Shown here one piece after another: positions 35,961 through 47,630 of a stretch of DNA of 64,000 nt. Each line of letters starts with the position of its first letter. Position 1 is the stretch's first letter. The stretch is from NCBI RefSeq assembly GCF_027286305.1, contig NZ_CP114599.1:930001-994000 (forward strand), given 5' to 3'. A model generated the notes under the pieces. That model was given only the letters and a program-made list of their open reading frames with translations. It was not told the DNA's origin and searched no databases. Origin of the DNA: Phenylobacterium sp. NIBR 498073 (lineage in GTDB: Bacteria; Pseudomonadota; Alphaproteobacteria; Caulobacterales; Caulobacteraceae). A program made the position numbers and the translations under genes.

Positions 35961-37802
35961 ATGAACATCGTAATCCTTTTGGGGATCGTCATTACGTTGG
36001 CGACCGGGATCCCCGTCCTCATGCAGTTGCTCAAGCAGCATCCGCGAGGGCTGATCATCCTGTTCTTCGCCGAGATGTGGGAGCGGTTCTCCTACTACGG
36101 GATGCGCGGCATCCTGATCTTCTTCCTGACCCAGCACCTGCTGTTCGACGACGCCACCGCCGGCGCGCAATACGGCTCCTACACTAGCCTGGTCTACCTG
36201 CTGCCGCTGATCGGCGGCCTGCTCGCCGACCGCTATCTCGGCACCCGCAAGGCGGTGGCCTTCGGCGCCCTGCTGCTGGTCGCCGGCCACCTGACCATGG
36301 CGGTCGAGGGCAAGCCCGCGACCCAGCAGCTCGTCTATGGCGGCCAGAAGTACGAGGTCGTCGCCGAAGGCCGGATGGAATCGCGCACCGTCAAGCTGAT
36401 GGTCGGCGACAAGGCCTATGATTTCGGTCCCGCCGAGGGCGGCGGCCTGGAGATCAAGGGCCTGCAGGCCGGCGGCCCGCTGCCGGCCGTCCTGGCCAAG
36501 GACAGCTACACCATGGAGAAGCAGGTCGATCCGCTCGGCAAGAACGCGTTCTACCTGGCGGTTTCGCTGATCATCATGGGCGTCGGTTTCCTGAAGCCGA
36601 ACATCTCCACCATCGTCGGCCAGCTCTATCCGCAGGGCGACCCGCGTCGGGATTCCGGCTTCACCCTCTACTACTACGGCATCAATCTTGGGGCCTTCTG
36701 GGCCTCGGTGCTCTGCGGCCTGCTCGGGCAGACGGTCGGCTGGTGGGCGGGCTTCGGCCTCGCCGGCGTCGGCATGGCCCTGGGCTGGGTGGTCTTCGTG
36801 TTCGGCAAGCCGCTGCTGCAAGGCAAGGGCGAGCCGCCGAATCTCGAACTGCTGAAGGCGCCGGTCGCCGGCCCGATCAACCGCGAATGGCTGATCTACA
36901 TCCTCGCCATCCTCGGCGTAGCACCGATCTGGCTGCTGGTGCAGAGCAACCAGCTGGTCGGCTGGGCGCTTGGGATCTCCACCGTCCTGGCCCTGCTGTT
37001 CATCGGCTACTTCCTGACGGTGAAGTGCGACAAGATCGAGCGCGAGCGGATGCTGCTGGCGCTGGTGCTGATCTTCGGCTCGGTCGTGTTCTTCACCCTG
37101 TTCGAACAGGCAGGCACCTCGCTCAACCTGTTCGCTGCCCGCAACGTCGATCTGATGGGCATCTCCGCGGCCCAGACCCAGTCGTTCAACGCCGGCTTCA
37201 TCCTGATCTTCGCGCCGATCTTCGCGGCGATGTGGGCCTGGCTGGGCGCGCGCGGCCGCGATCCGAACCCGACGCTGAAGTTCGGCTTCGGCCTGCTGCA
37301 GGTCGGCCTCGGCTTCCTGGTGGTGGTCTGGGCCCAGGGCCTGGCCGACGACAACTATCGCCTGCCGCTGATCATGCTGGCGCTGCTCTACATGCTGCAC
37401 ACCACGGGCGAACTCTTCCTCTCGCCGGTCGGCCTGTCCGAGATCACCAAGCTTTCAGTGGCCTCGGTGGTGTCGTTCATGATGGCCGTGTGGTTCCTAT
37501 CCTCGTCGATCGCCCAGTACGTCGGCGGCATCATCGCCGGGGCGATGGGAACCGAAACGGTCGGCGGCCAGGTGCTGGATCCGGCCGCGGCGCTGGCCAC
37601 CTCGATGGATGGTTTCAACAAGCTCGGCTGGGCCGGCGTCGCCGTCGGCCTGGTGTTCGTGGCGCTGAGCTTCTTCATCAAGCACTGGGCCCACGGCGCC
37701 AACGGCCCGGGCCACGCCCAGCCCGAGCCGATCGCCCCGGTGCTGGACGGTGAACGCCAAGCCGTGAACCCGGCCGCCATCCGGGCCGACCGCGAGAGCT
37801 GA
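35961..37802 (+). CDS. POT family proton-dependent peptide transporter
   Basis: A 613-residue membrane symporter for di- and tripeptides. It has the family ExxERFxYY motif (FAEMWERFSYYGMRGIL) in TM1 and about 14 helices. A hydrophilic insert of about 70 residues (around 115-185, with MEKQVDPLGKN) separates early helices, longer than in the classical YdgR type. The C-terminal tail is soluble. It ends in a strong terminator. Substrate range cannot be told from sequence. Confidence 0.9.
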   Translation: MNIVILLGIVITLATGIPVLMQLLKQHPRGLIILFFAEMWERFSYYGMRGILIFFLTQHLLFDDATAGAQYGSYTSLVYLLPLIGGLLADRYLGTRKAVAFGALLLVAGHLTMAVEGKPATQQLVYGGQKYEVVAEGRMESRTVKLMVGDKAYDFGPAEGGGLEIKGLQAGGPLPAVLAKDSYTMEKQVDPLGKNAFYLAVSLIIMGVGFLKPNISTIVGQLYPQGDPRRDSGFTLYYYGINLGAFWASVLCGLLGQTVGWWAGFGLAGVGMALGWVVFVFGKPLLQGKGEPPNLELLKAPVAGPINREWLIYILAILGVAPIWLLVQSNQLVGWALGISTVLALLFIGYFLTVKCDKIERERMLLALVLIFGSVVFFTLFEQAGTSLNLFAARNVDLMGISAAQTQSFNAGFILIFAPIFAAMWAWLGARGRDPNPTLKFGFGLLQVGLGFLVVVWAQGLADDNYRLPLIMLALLYMLHTTGELFLSPVGLSEITKLSVASVVSFMMAVWFLSSSIAQYVGGIIAGAMGTETVGGQVLDPAAALATSMDGFNKLGWAGVAVGLVFVALSFFIKHWAHGANGPGHAQPEPIAPVLDGERQAVNPAAIRADRES

Positions 37803-37826
37803 TGCGGCCTGTCTGAGGCATGACAA

Positions 37827-37858
37827 AAGGGCCGGACGCAGCGATGCGTCCGGCCCTT
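37827..37858. terminator. Strong bidirectional terminator
   Basis: AAGGGCCGGACGCA and TGCGTCCGGCCCTT (14 perfect pairs) around GCGA, followed on the plus side by CTTCGTT and on the minus side by TTTTGTC. It separates the POT transporter from the convergent TonB receptor and is the clearest terminator of the window. Confidence 0.85.
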
Positions 37859-37874
37859 CTTCGTTGGAACTGCG

Positions 37875-39917
37875 TCAGGCGCCGAACGTCTTGCGGATGC
37901 GGACGTAGTACATCCGCCCGAACTCCAGCTTGCGGTCGTCGGTGAACAGCACCTGGCTCGATCCGCGCGGGCCGTCATAGACTGTGCGTGTGCGGCGCAG
38001 GCCCCGTTCGGTGATGTTGGGCAGTTCGAAGCGGACGATGATGTCCGGCCGCACCCGCCACTCGGCGAAGGGCCGCACGAAGGTCCCCAGCTTGAAGGTC
38101 GAGACCTCGTTGAACCGATAGCTGGTCTCGCGCCAGCCGCCATAGACGTCGACGCCCCAGGTCGTGCGCCACTGCGGCAGATCCTGAGAGAAGGTCGCCT
38201 CCCACTCCACCGGGCGCAGCTTGGAGATCTCGCGGCTCTCGCCGGTGGTCGGGTCGGTGACGTCCGACCGCCGCCAGGTCGCCTCGCCCTTCAACTGGGC
38301 GCCGGTCAGGCCGAAGCGGCCCAGCGGCGCGGTCAGGTTCAGCACCAGCTCGTCCTTGGTCCCGTCGCCGATGTTGGCCGGCGAGTCGAAGATCGCGAAC
38401 TCGGTGATGATCGGGGCCCGGTCGATCACGTCGGTCAGGGCCGAGCGGCGCAACGTCACGCCGACCACGCCTTCCTTCCAGAACCGCTGTTCGACTGCGA
38501 CCTCGCTGACCCAGGCCTGTTCGGGGTTGAGGTCGGGATTGCCGGCGGTCACCACGCCCGTGTTCAGCGACGAATCGGCCACGAAGTCGTCGAACGACAA
38601 CTGCCCGACCACGCGCTCGAAGCGCAGGCGCACCTGCGTCGCCTCGGTCGGCGCCCAGGTCGCCGCAAGCCGCGGCTTCAGGAAGTTCAGGCTCTTTTCC
38701 AGCGCCACGTCGCCGGACGAGGAGATCGACGAGGCCTCGTAGCGCAGGCCACCCTCGAGCGTCCATTTGCTGCTGGGCCGCCAGACGCTCTTGGCGAACA
38801 CCTCGCCGCGGGTCTCTTCGACGACCACGTTGGCGGCGGGCAGCGGGATCGGCGTGCCGCTCACGGTCAGGCGGGTGTCGCTTTGGAGCTTGTTGAACGC
38901 GCCTTCGCCGCCGGCCTCGAACGAGAGGGTCTCGCTGGACCGATAGGACAGCACGCCCCGCCCGATGGTCTCGCTGCCTTCACGCTGCAGGTTGAAGCGG
39001 TCCTCTTCGAGCGCCTCGGCATAGACCGAGGAGATGTCGCGGTCGCGCGTCTGCCGCAGGCCGATCAGGTCCAGCGTCGCGCGCGAGCCGAGGTCGCGCG
39101 TGAAGCGCAGGCCGAGCTCGGTCTCATCGGTGTGGTTGATATCGTCGGTCGTCGCCAGGCCCGCCTCGGGCAGGACGATGAGGTTGTCCTCCTTGAACTT
39201 GTACTTCTCCCAGAACAGCCGCCCGTTGATGCGGAACTTGCCGCCCAGCACCGGCTGCTCGTAGGCGCCGGTCAGGGTCTGGTTGCCGATGCCGCCGGTC
39301 GAATCGATCTGGCTGACGCGGAGCGGCTGACCATCGGGACCGAGGACCACGCCGGGGCCGAAGTCGCCGCCGTCGTCGGCGCCGAAGCCGTAGCGGGCCG
39401 AGCCTTCCCAGTTGCGGCCCTCGCGGCCGCCGGACAGCTCCAGCCGGAATCCGTGCAGGTTGCGGCCGTCATAGATGTGGTTGTTGGCGACGGCGACCAG
39501 GCCCTGCAGGCCGCCGCCGGGCTTGCGGATCACGTTGGCGATCACCGTGCGGCCCTGCATGTCGATGCCGGGCGCGCCGCCGCGGATCAGGTCGATACGC
39601 TCGATCTGCGCGACCGGCACCCGGCGCAGCAGTTCGTCCAGCGGGTCGGTCTTGCTGGTCGGGCGCTGGCCGTCGATCAGGGCGTTGCCGCCGCCGCCCT
39701 CGAAGCCGCGGATCTTGTCCCCGGTGTCGAGCGTGAAGCCGGGCAGCCGCAGCAGCATCTCCCAGGCGTTGGCCGCCTGGCTGTCGGCGAAGAAGGCCGC
39801 GGGGTAACTGATCACACCCTCGGCGGCGGGCGCGACGGCGGCGGGCTGAGTGGAAATCCCTGCCGCCGCCTCGGGCGCGGCGAGGGCGAGTGCAGAGGCC
39901 AGGGCCGGCGCGATCAT
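37875..39917 (-). CDS. TonB-dependent receptor
   Basis: A 680-residue outer membrane protein. A signal peptide (MIAPALASALALAAPEAAAG) is followed by the plug domain (about 60-160, with LLRLPGFTLDTGDKIRGFEGGGGNALIDGQRPTSKTDPL and IDLIRGGAPGIDMQGRTVIANVI) and a beta-barrel of about 500 residues rich in alternating aromatic residues. The barrel ends in YYVRIRKTFGA. The plug is short; a classical TonB box is not visible. It is preceded by an AT-rich region with an 8-bp palindrome. The cargo is unknown; the neighbouring TldD could be unrelated. Confidence 0.87.
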   Translation of the reverse strand: MIAPALASALALAAPEAAAGISTQPAAVAPAAEGVISYPAAFFADSQAANAWEMLLRLPGFTLDTGDKIRGFEGGGGNALIDGQRPTSKTDPLDELLRRVPVAQIERIDLIRGGAPGIDMQGRTVIANVIRKPGGGLQGLVAVANNHIYDGRNLHGFRLELSGGREGRNWEGSARYGFGADDGGDFGPGVVLGPDGQPLRVSQIDSTGGIGNQTLTGAYEQPVLGGKFRINGRLFWEKYKFKEDNLIVLPEAGLATTDDINHTDETELGLRFTRDLGSRATLDLIGLRQTRDRDISSVYAEALEEDRFNLQREGSETIGRGVLSYRSSETLSFEAGGEGAFNKLQSDTRLTVSGTPIPLPAANVVVEETRGEVFAKSVWRPSSKWTLEGGLRYEASSISSSGDVALEKSLNFLKPRLAATWAPTEATQVRLRFERVVGQLSFDDFVADSSLNTGVVTAGNPDLNPEQAWVSEVAVEQRFWKEGVVGVTLRRSALTDVIDRAPIITEFAIFDSPANIGDGTKDELVLNLTAPLGRFGLTGAQLKGEATWRRSDVTDPTTGESREISKLRPVEWEATFSQDLPQWRTTWGVDVYGGWRETSYRFNEVSTFKLGTFVRPFAEWRVRPDIIVRFELPNITERGLRRTRTVYDGPRGSSQVLFTDDRKLEFGRMYYVRIRKTFGA

Positions 39918-39981
39918 GTAACATTGCTCCCCAAAGACGCAGGCAAGTGACCTGCGCCCCCGGGTGCGCGCCAATTAAATC

Positions 39982-40005
39982 CAGGAAATGTGGATTAATT
40001 TCCTG
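39982..40005. promoter_or_regulatory. Palindromic site in TonB receptor promoter
   Basis: Arms CAGGAAAT and ATTTCCTG (8 perfect bases) separated by eight bases, in the AT-rich gap between the TonB receptor and TldD genes. The sequence around it is unusually AT-rich for this genome. A regulator such as a Fur-, LacI- or TetR-family protein could bind it; none is adjacent. Confidence 0.5.
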
Positions 40006-40049
40006 AAATAAATCCGATGATTACGGGTTCGTAACCATCGGTTTCAGGT

Positions 40050-41480
40050 CTAGATGCTGGTGCCGCCGACGGTCAGGCCGGTCAGCTTCAGCGAGGGTTG
40101 GCCGACGCCGACCGGCACGCTCTGGCCCGACTTGCCGCACACCCCGACGCCGGCGTCGAAGTCGAAGTCGTCGCCGATCATCGTCACCCGGGTCAGGGCC
40201 GAGGGGCCGTCGCCGATCAGGGTCGCGCCCTTGACCGGGGTGGTGATCTTGCCGTCCTCGATCAGGTAGGCCTCGGTGCACTGGAAGACGAACTTGCCGT
40301 TGGTGATGTCGACCTGGCCGCCGCCGAAGTTGGCGCAATAGAGCCCGCGCTTGGTCGAGGCGATCATCTCCTCGCGCTTGTGCTGTCCGCCCAACATGGC
40401 GGTGTTGGTCATCCGCGGCATCGGCATGTGCGCATAGGATTGGCGCCGGCCGTTGCCGGTGGCGGTCATGCCCATCAGCCGCGCGCTCATCCGGTCGTGC
40501 ATATAGCCGACCAGAATGCCGTCCTCGATCAGGATCGTGCGCTCGGTCGGGGTGCCTTCGTCGTCGACGGTCAGCGACCCGCGGCGGCCGGGCAGGGTGC
40601 CGTCGTCGAAGACCGTGACCCCCGGGGCGGCGACGCGCTGGCCGATCTTGCCGGAGAACGCCGAGGTGCCCTTGCGGTTGAAGTCGCCCTCCAGCCCGTG
40701 GCCGACCGCCTCGTGCAGCAGCACCCCGTTCCAGCCTGGGCCCAGGACCACGTCCATCTCGCCGGCGGGGCAGGGGACGGCGTCCAGGTTGACCAGCGCC
40801 TGACGGATGGCCTCGTCGGCCTGGCCCTGCCACTTGTCGGGCGCGATCCAGGCGTCGAAGCCGGCGCGGCCGCCGGCGCCGGAATAGCCGCTCTCGCGCT
40901 TGCCGTCCTTCTCCAGGGTGACCTGGACGTTCACCCGGCACAGCGGGCGCACGTCGCGGATCAGGCGGCCGTCGGCGCGCAGGATCTCCACGATCCGCCG
41001 CTCGCCGGCGATGCTGGCCATCACCTGCACCACGCGCGGGTCGCGCGCCCGCACCCAGGCGTCGATTTCCTGCAGCAGGGCGACCTTGTCGGAAAAGGCG
41101 GGCGAGGCGGTCGGATCGTCCTCGCCATAGAGCTTGGTGTTGGTGGCGCGCGGGCCCTCGGCCGACACGCCGGAATAGCCGCGCTTGGCCAGGGCCGACG
41201 ATTGTCCCGCACGCTTGATCGCCGCTTCGGACACCTCGCTCGAATGCGAGTAGCCGGCGGTCTCACCGGCGACCACCCGTAGGCCGAAGCCTTCGGACGA
41301 ATCGTACGAGGCCGACTTCAATCGCCCGTCGTCGAACAGGAAGGCCTCGCTCTCGGAGCGTTCGACGAACAGTTCGCCGTCGTCGGCGCCGGCCAGCGCC
41401 TCGCCGAGGATCTCGCGGGCGCGTTCGGGGGCGACTCCGACGGAATCGAGAATCGAGGCGGCGGGGGCGAGGGCGTTCAT
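40050..41480 (-). CDS. tldD: TldD family metalloprotease
   Basis: A 476-residue TldD. The catalytic motif HEAVGHGLEGDF supplies HExxxH, and downstream are ILVGYMHDRMSARLMG and GLYCANFGGGQVDITNGKFVF with the third ligand region. It works with PmbA/TldE, encoded at 8079-9410 in this window and lacking this motif, in processing small peptides. The two genes are 30 kb apart, as is common. The ATG at 41480 fits the family's N-terminus. Confidence 0.93.
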   Translation of the reverse strand: MNALAPAASILDSVGVAPERAREILGEALAGADDGELFVERSESEAFLFDDGRLKSASYDSSEGFGLRVVAGETAGYSHSSEVSEAAIKRAGQSSALAKRGYSGVSAEGPRATNTKLYGEDDPTASPAFSDKVALLQEIDAWVRARDPRVVQVMASIAGERRIVEILRADGRLIRDVRPLCRVNVQVTLEKDGKRESGYSGAGGRAGFDAWIAPDKWQGQADEAIRQALVNLDAVPCPAGEMDVVLGPGWNGVLLHEAVGHGLEGDFNRKGTSAFSGKIGQRVAAPGVTVFDDGTLPGRRGSLTVDDEGTPTERTILIEDGILVGYMHDRMSARLMGMTATGNGRRQSYAHMPMPRMTNTAMLGGQHKREEMIASTKRGLYCANFGGGQVDITNGKFVFQCTEAYLIEDGKITTPVKGATLIGDGPSALTRVTMIGDDFDFDAGVGVCGKSGQSVPVGVGQPSLKLTGLTVGGTSI

Positions 41481-41838
41481 CGTCAGGTCTGCTTTCGGAA
41501 GGCGAGCCCACAGAAATAGGTGCTTGCGCCCCGGACGTCACCCCAATCCGCCGCCGACCGTTCGTGTCGGCCGGCGCCTTGATGAAAACCCGACGGCTTA
41601 ACCTTCCGCAGTTATGCGAAAGCGGCCTTTTTCGGGCGTGGGCGAACCGTCCGAAGCGTCTCCATGTCGAGACATTGCGCCATAGGGGGTCTTAGCGCCT
41701 TGGCAAGCTACGGGAGAGCGCGTATGCACCCCGGCTTAAGGGCGGGGCCTCGCGGTTTGCGCGGCGCTACGTCTTGATTCAGTCGGCGGGGGCGATCGTC
41801 TTTCGCGAGGCGCGGCCGGCCAAGCAGACCGAGGGGAC
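41481..41838. other. Intergenic region upstream of the oxidase operon
   Basis: About 360 bases between the divergent tldD and ctaC genes with no gene that I can support. It contains TTAACC and TTATGCG in an AT-richer patch near 41598-41615, a CCCCGGCTTAAGGGCGGGG imperfect hairpin near 41729-41747 and no obvious FixK box. The oxidase promoter should lie here. Confidence 0.5.
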
Positions 41839-44495
<2,657 letters not shown>

Positions 44496-44519
44496 GTCCG
44501 GCTCCCAAAGACCTCTGTG

Positions 44520-44551
44520 GGGCGCGGGCTGGGACATTCCAGCGCGCGCCC
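44520..44551 (+). terminator. Hairpin between ctaD and ctaB
   Basis: GGGCGCGGGCTGG pairs with CCAGCGCGCGCCC (12 of 13 bases) around GACATT, then TTCGGTCGTTTT. A partial terminator or RNA stabiliser that could lower expression of assembly genes relative to the oxidase subunits. Confidence 0.5.
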
Positions 44552-44575
44552 TTCGGTCGTTTTGAGAGTATTGTG

Positions 44576-45547
44576 ATGGCCATGTCGCCAGCCCTTCCAC
44601 GCTCCAGCGCGCCCCCGCGGTGGCAGGACTACGTCCAGCTGCTGAAGCCGCGGGTCATGTCGCTGGTCATCTTCACCGCCATTACCGGGCTGGTCTGCGC
44701 CAACGCGCCGGTCAATCCGGTGCTGGCCGCGGTGGCGATCCTCTGCATCGCCGTCGGCGCAGGAGCGTCGGCCGCCTTCAACATGTGGTATGACGCCGAC
44801 ATCGACGCCAAGATGCGCCGCACCCGCGCGCGTCCGGTGCCGTCCGGCAAGGTGCAGGGCGCCGACGCCCTGGCCATGGGCGTGGTGCTGTCGCTGTTCT
44901 CGGTGATGCTGCTGGGCATGACCACCAACTGGCTGGCCGCCGGCCTGCTAGCCTTCACCATCTTCTTCTACGCCGTCGTCTATACGATGTGGCTGAAGCG
45001 CTCGACGCCGCAGAACATCGTCATCGGCGGACTGGCCGGCGCGCTGCCGCCGGTGATCGGCTGGGCGGCGGCGACGGGAACCGCGCCGCTGAACGCCTGG
45101 CTGCTGTGCGCGATCATCTTCATGTGGACGCCGCCGCACTTCTGGGCGCTGTCGCTCTACACCAGCGAGGACTATCAGAAGGCCGGGGTGCCGATGATGC
45201 CGGTCACCGCGGGCGCGGCCTCGACCCGCAAGCAGATCCTGATCTACAGCCTGCTGTTCATCCCGCTGTGCATCGTGCCGGCCTTCACCGGTCTCGGCGG
45301 CATGACCTATTTGGCGGTCGCAGGCCTGGGCGGGCTGGTGTTCCTGGTCCTCGCCTGGCGCGTGTTCCGCAGCCGGGCCGGCGAAACCGGCGGGCAGCGC
45401 AACGATGACGGCCTCTACGACGTGAAGGCCAGCTCCAAGGACGCGCGCAACCTGTTCGCGTTCTCGATCCTCTACCTGACCCTTCTGTTCGCGACCCTGC
45501 TGGCCGAGCACCTGCTCGACCTGCCCGCCGTCGGAGTTTTCCAGTGA
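44576..45547 (+). CDS. ctaB: Protohaem IX farnesyltransferase
   Basis: A 323-residue integral membrane prenyltransferase that makes haem O from haem B, needed for haem A in the oxidase. The aspartate motif is NMWYDADIDAKMRRTRARPVPSG; further conserved parts are TPQNIVIGGLAGALPPVIGW and MWTPPHFWALSLY. Eight or nine helices are predicted. It follows ctaD by 80 bases and overlaps the next small gene with GTGA. Confidence 0.95.
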   Translation: MAMSPALPRSSAPPRWQDYVQLLKPRVMSLVIFTAITGLVCANAPVNPVLAAVAILCIAVGAGASAAFNMWYDADIDAKMRRTRARPVPSGKVQGADALAMGVVLSLFSVMLLGMTTNWLAAGLLAFTIFFYAVVYTMWLKRSTPQNIVIGGLAGALPPVIGWAAATGTAPLNAWLLCAIIFMWTPPHFWALSLYTSEDYQKAGVPMMPVTAGAASTRKQILIYSLLFIPLCIVPAFTGLGGMTYLAVAGLGGLVFLVLAWRVFRSRAGETGGQRNDDGLYDVKASSKDARNLFAFSILYLTLLFATLLAEHLLDLPAVGVFQ

Positions 45548-45696
45548 GCGAGCCCACCCCCGATCCGACCGTCGAAGCTCGCGCGCGGCGCGGCCGCAAC
45601 ATCGCATTGGCGTTGGGCCTGGTGCTGTTCGTCGTCCTCGTCTTTGTGGTGACCATCGTGCGTCTGGGAGGCAGCGTTGGCCACCGGCCCTTCTAA
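45544..45696 (+). CDS. Small single-helix membrane protein of the oxidase cluster
   Basis: A 50-residue ORF not found by simple length cut-offs. GTG start overlaps ctaB stop (GTGA); it encodes an acidic N-terminus, a basic stretch (ARARRGRN) and one transmembrane helix (IALALGLVLFVVLVFVVTIV), ending GHRPF. Small single-span proteins at this position occur in many alphaproteobacterial oxidase operons (CoxF-like). The role is thought to be in oxidase assembly. The coding region overlaps ctaG by 20 bases. Confidence 0.75.
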   Translation: MSEPTPDPTVEARARRGRNIALALGLVLFVVLVFVVTIVRLGGSVGHRPF

Positions 45697-46315
45697 GCCC
45701 GAACGCACGCCGCTGCAGAAGCGCAACCGCAAGGTCGCCCTGATCGCGGCCGGCGGCTTCGTGGCTATGGTCGGGGCGGCGTTCGCCTCGGTGCCGCTCT
45801 ACAAGGCGTTCTGCCAGGTCACCGGTTTCGACGGCACCGTGCGCAAGGCCGAGGCCGCGCCCGACAAAGCGCTCGATCGCAAGCTGACGATTCGCTTCGA
45901 CGCCAATATCCGCGAGCTGCCGTGGACCTTCACGGCCGAGCAGGTCACCCAGGAAGTGAAGATCGGCCAGACGGGCCTCGCCTTCTTCAAGGTGACCAAC
46001 AACAGCGACAAGCCGCAGACGGGCCGTGCGATCTACAACGTCGTGCCCGAATCGGCCGGCGCCTATTTCCAGAAGCTCGAGTGCTTCTGCTTCTCGGATC
46101 AGACGATTCCGGCGAAGACGACCATCGAATTCCCGGTCGTCTACTTCGTCGATCCGAAGTTTGCGGACGACTTCGAGACCAAGGGCAAGGGCGAAGTGAC
46201 CTTGTCGTACACGTTCTTCCCGTCGGTGGAGGCCGCGCGCGCCGAGAAACGCGCCGACGCCACAGCGGCAAAGCACTCTTCCGCCCTTGGCGTTCCGGCC
46301 AAGGCGGGGCTATAG
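45677..46315 (+). CDS. ctaG: Cytochrome c oxidase assembly protein CtaG/Cox11
   Basis: A 212-residue copper chaperone that helps insert CuB in subunit I. One N-terminal helix (VALIAAGGFVAMVGAAFASV) anchors it; the periplasmic domain has the copper motif KLECFCFSDQ and a first cysteine in KAFCQVTGF. The start is TTG, supported by GGGAGG five bases upstream, and lies inside the small gene, 20 bases before its stop. This unusual but well-supported start couples their translation. Confidence 0.93.
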   Translation: MATGPSKPERTPLQKRNRKVALIAAGGFVAMVGAAFASVPLYKAFCQVTGFDGTVRKAEAAPDKALDRKLTIRFDANIRELPWTFTAEQVTQEVKIGQTGLAFFKVTNNSDKPQTGRAIYNVVPESAGAYFQKLECFCFSDQTIPAKTTIEFPVVYFVDPKFADDFETKGKGEVTLSYTFFPSVEAARAEKRADATAAKHSSALGVPAKAGL

Positions 46316-46389
46316 CACACGCGAATTGTCATTCGCCGGTCCGAGAGAGGGGCAGGCGTCTGTGAGATCTGAGAGGGGTTAGGACCGAA

Positions 46390-47262
46390 ATGGCCCACGG
46401 CGAAGTTAAGCACGACTACCACCTGCTGCCGCCCAGCCCGTGGCCGCTGGTGGGCTCCGCCTCCGCGACCATCATGGCGATCGGCCTGGTGATGTGGATG
46501 AAGGGCCTGTTCGGCGTCGAGAAGTCGCCGTGGCTGTTCCTGGCCGGCCTGGCCGGCGTCCTCTACACCATGTTCGGCTGGTGGTCGGACGTGATCAAGG
46601 AATCCAAGGCTGGCGACCACACGCCGGTCGTCTCGATCGGCCTGCGCTACGGCATGATCATGTTCATCGCTTCCGAAGTGATGTTCTTCGTCGCCTGGTT
46701 CTGGATCTTCTTCGAAATGGCCCTGTTCCACGGCCACCGGACCCTGTCCTCGATCGAGGAAGTCCGCGCCGCCTGGGCCACCTGGCCGCCGGCCGGCATC
46801 GAGACGGTTCCGGCCTGGAACCTGCCGCTGCTGAACACCCTGATCCTGCTGCTGTCGGGCACCACCGTGACCTGGGCGCACCACGCACTGCAGCAAGGCG
46901 ACCGCAAGGGCACGAAGATCGGTCTGGCGCTGACCATCGCGCTCGGCGCCATCTTCACCATGGTGCAGGTCTACGAGTACCACCACATCCTCGAGCACAA
47001 GTACTTCTTCGGCGGCGAGGGCGCGGAGAACTCGGGCCTCTACGGGTCGGCCTTCTTCATGGCCACCGGCTTCCACGGCTTCCACGTCCTCATCGGGACG
47101 ATCTTCCTGGCCGTTTGCCTGATCCGCCTGCTGCGCGGCGGCATGACCCCGCAGAAGCACTTCGGCTTCGAAGCCGCCGCCTGGTACTGGCACTTCGTTG
47201 ACGTCGTCTGGCTCTTCCTGTTCGCCTTCATCTACGTGGTGTTCGGCGGGGCGGGCCACTAG
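46390..47262 (+). CDS. ctaE: Cytochrome c oxidase subunit III
   Basis: A 290-residue membrane subunit with seven helices, residues [19 protein letters not shown] at the start and [24 protein letters not shown] near the end. [15 protein letters not shown] and the YEYHHI segment are typical. AGGA lies five bases before the ATG. It follows ctaG by 74 bases that include a small GCGAAT-TGTC-ATTCGC hairpin (46321-46336). Confidence 0.95.
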   Translation: MAHGEVKHDYHLLPPSPWPLVGSASATIMAIGLVMWMKGLFGVEKSPWLFLAGLAGVLYTMFGWWSDVIKESKAGDHTPVVSIGLRYGMIMFIASEVMFFVAWFWIFFEMALFHGHRTLSSIEEVRAAWATWPPAGIETVPAWNLPLLNTLILLLSGTTVTWAHHALQQGDRKGTKIGLALTIALGAIFTMVQVYEYHHILEHKYFFGGEGAENSGLYGSAFFMATGFHGFHVLIGTIFLAVCLIRLLRGGMTPQKHFGFEAAAWYWHFVDVVWLFLFAFIYVVFGGAGH

Positions 47263-47273
47263 GGCCCGCCGAT

Positions 47274-47630
47274 ATGGACAGTCCCAATCCGCTGCTGGCG
47301 GGCCTCCGCGGCCGCTGCCCGAACTGTGGAGAGGGACGCCTGTTCCAAGGCTTCCTGACCGTAGCCCCCGCCTGCGAGCGGTGCGGCTACGATCTGGCCA
47401 AGGCGGACTCTGGAGATGGTCCCGCGGTCTTCGTGATCCTGATCGCGGGCTTCCTCTGCGCCTTCGCCCTGCTCTTCACCGAGCTGGCGTTCTCGCCCCC
47501 GATCTGGGTGCACATCGTCGTCTTTCTGCCCCTGACGCTGTTCGTATGCCTTGGCCTGCTGCGGCCGCTGAAAGGCGTGCTGCTGGCCGCTCAGTTCGCC
47601 AACAAGGCTTCGGAAGCGCGCCATGACTGA
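47274..47630 (+). CDS. DUF983 membrane protein
   Basis: A 118-residue protein with an N-terminal zinc ribbon-like CPNCGEGRLF and CERCGYDL, then two membrane helices (FVILIAGFLCAFALLFTEL and IVVFLPLTLFVCLGLL). This is the DUF983 family, regularly found after ctaE in alphaproteobacteria. It may act in oxidase assembly. The stop overlaps the start of SURF1 by eight bases, supporting co-translation. Confidence 0.85.
   Translation: MDSPNPLLAGLRGRCPNCGEGRLFQGFLTVAPACERCGYDLAKADSGDGPAVFVILIAGFLCAFALLFTELAFSPPIWVHIVVFLPLTLFVCLGLLRPLKGVLLAAQFANKASEARHD

Noticed and set aside
40021..40941. A 306-codon minus-strand frame overlapping tldD
   Set aside because: It is another frame on the same strand as tldD, Arg/Gly/Asp-rich and without a domain; tldD has the HExxxH motif and the correct length.
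41598..41618. TTAACC-like sequence as a CtrA binding box
   Set aside because: The second TTAA half-site with seven-base spacing is missing, so I do not call a CtrA site.
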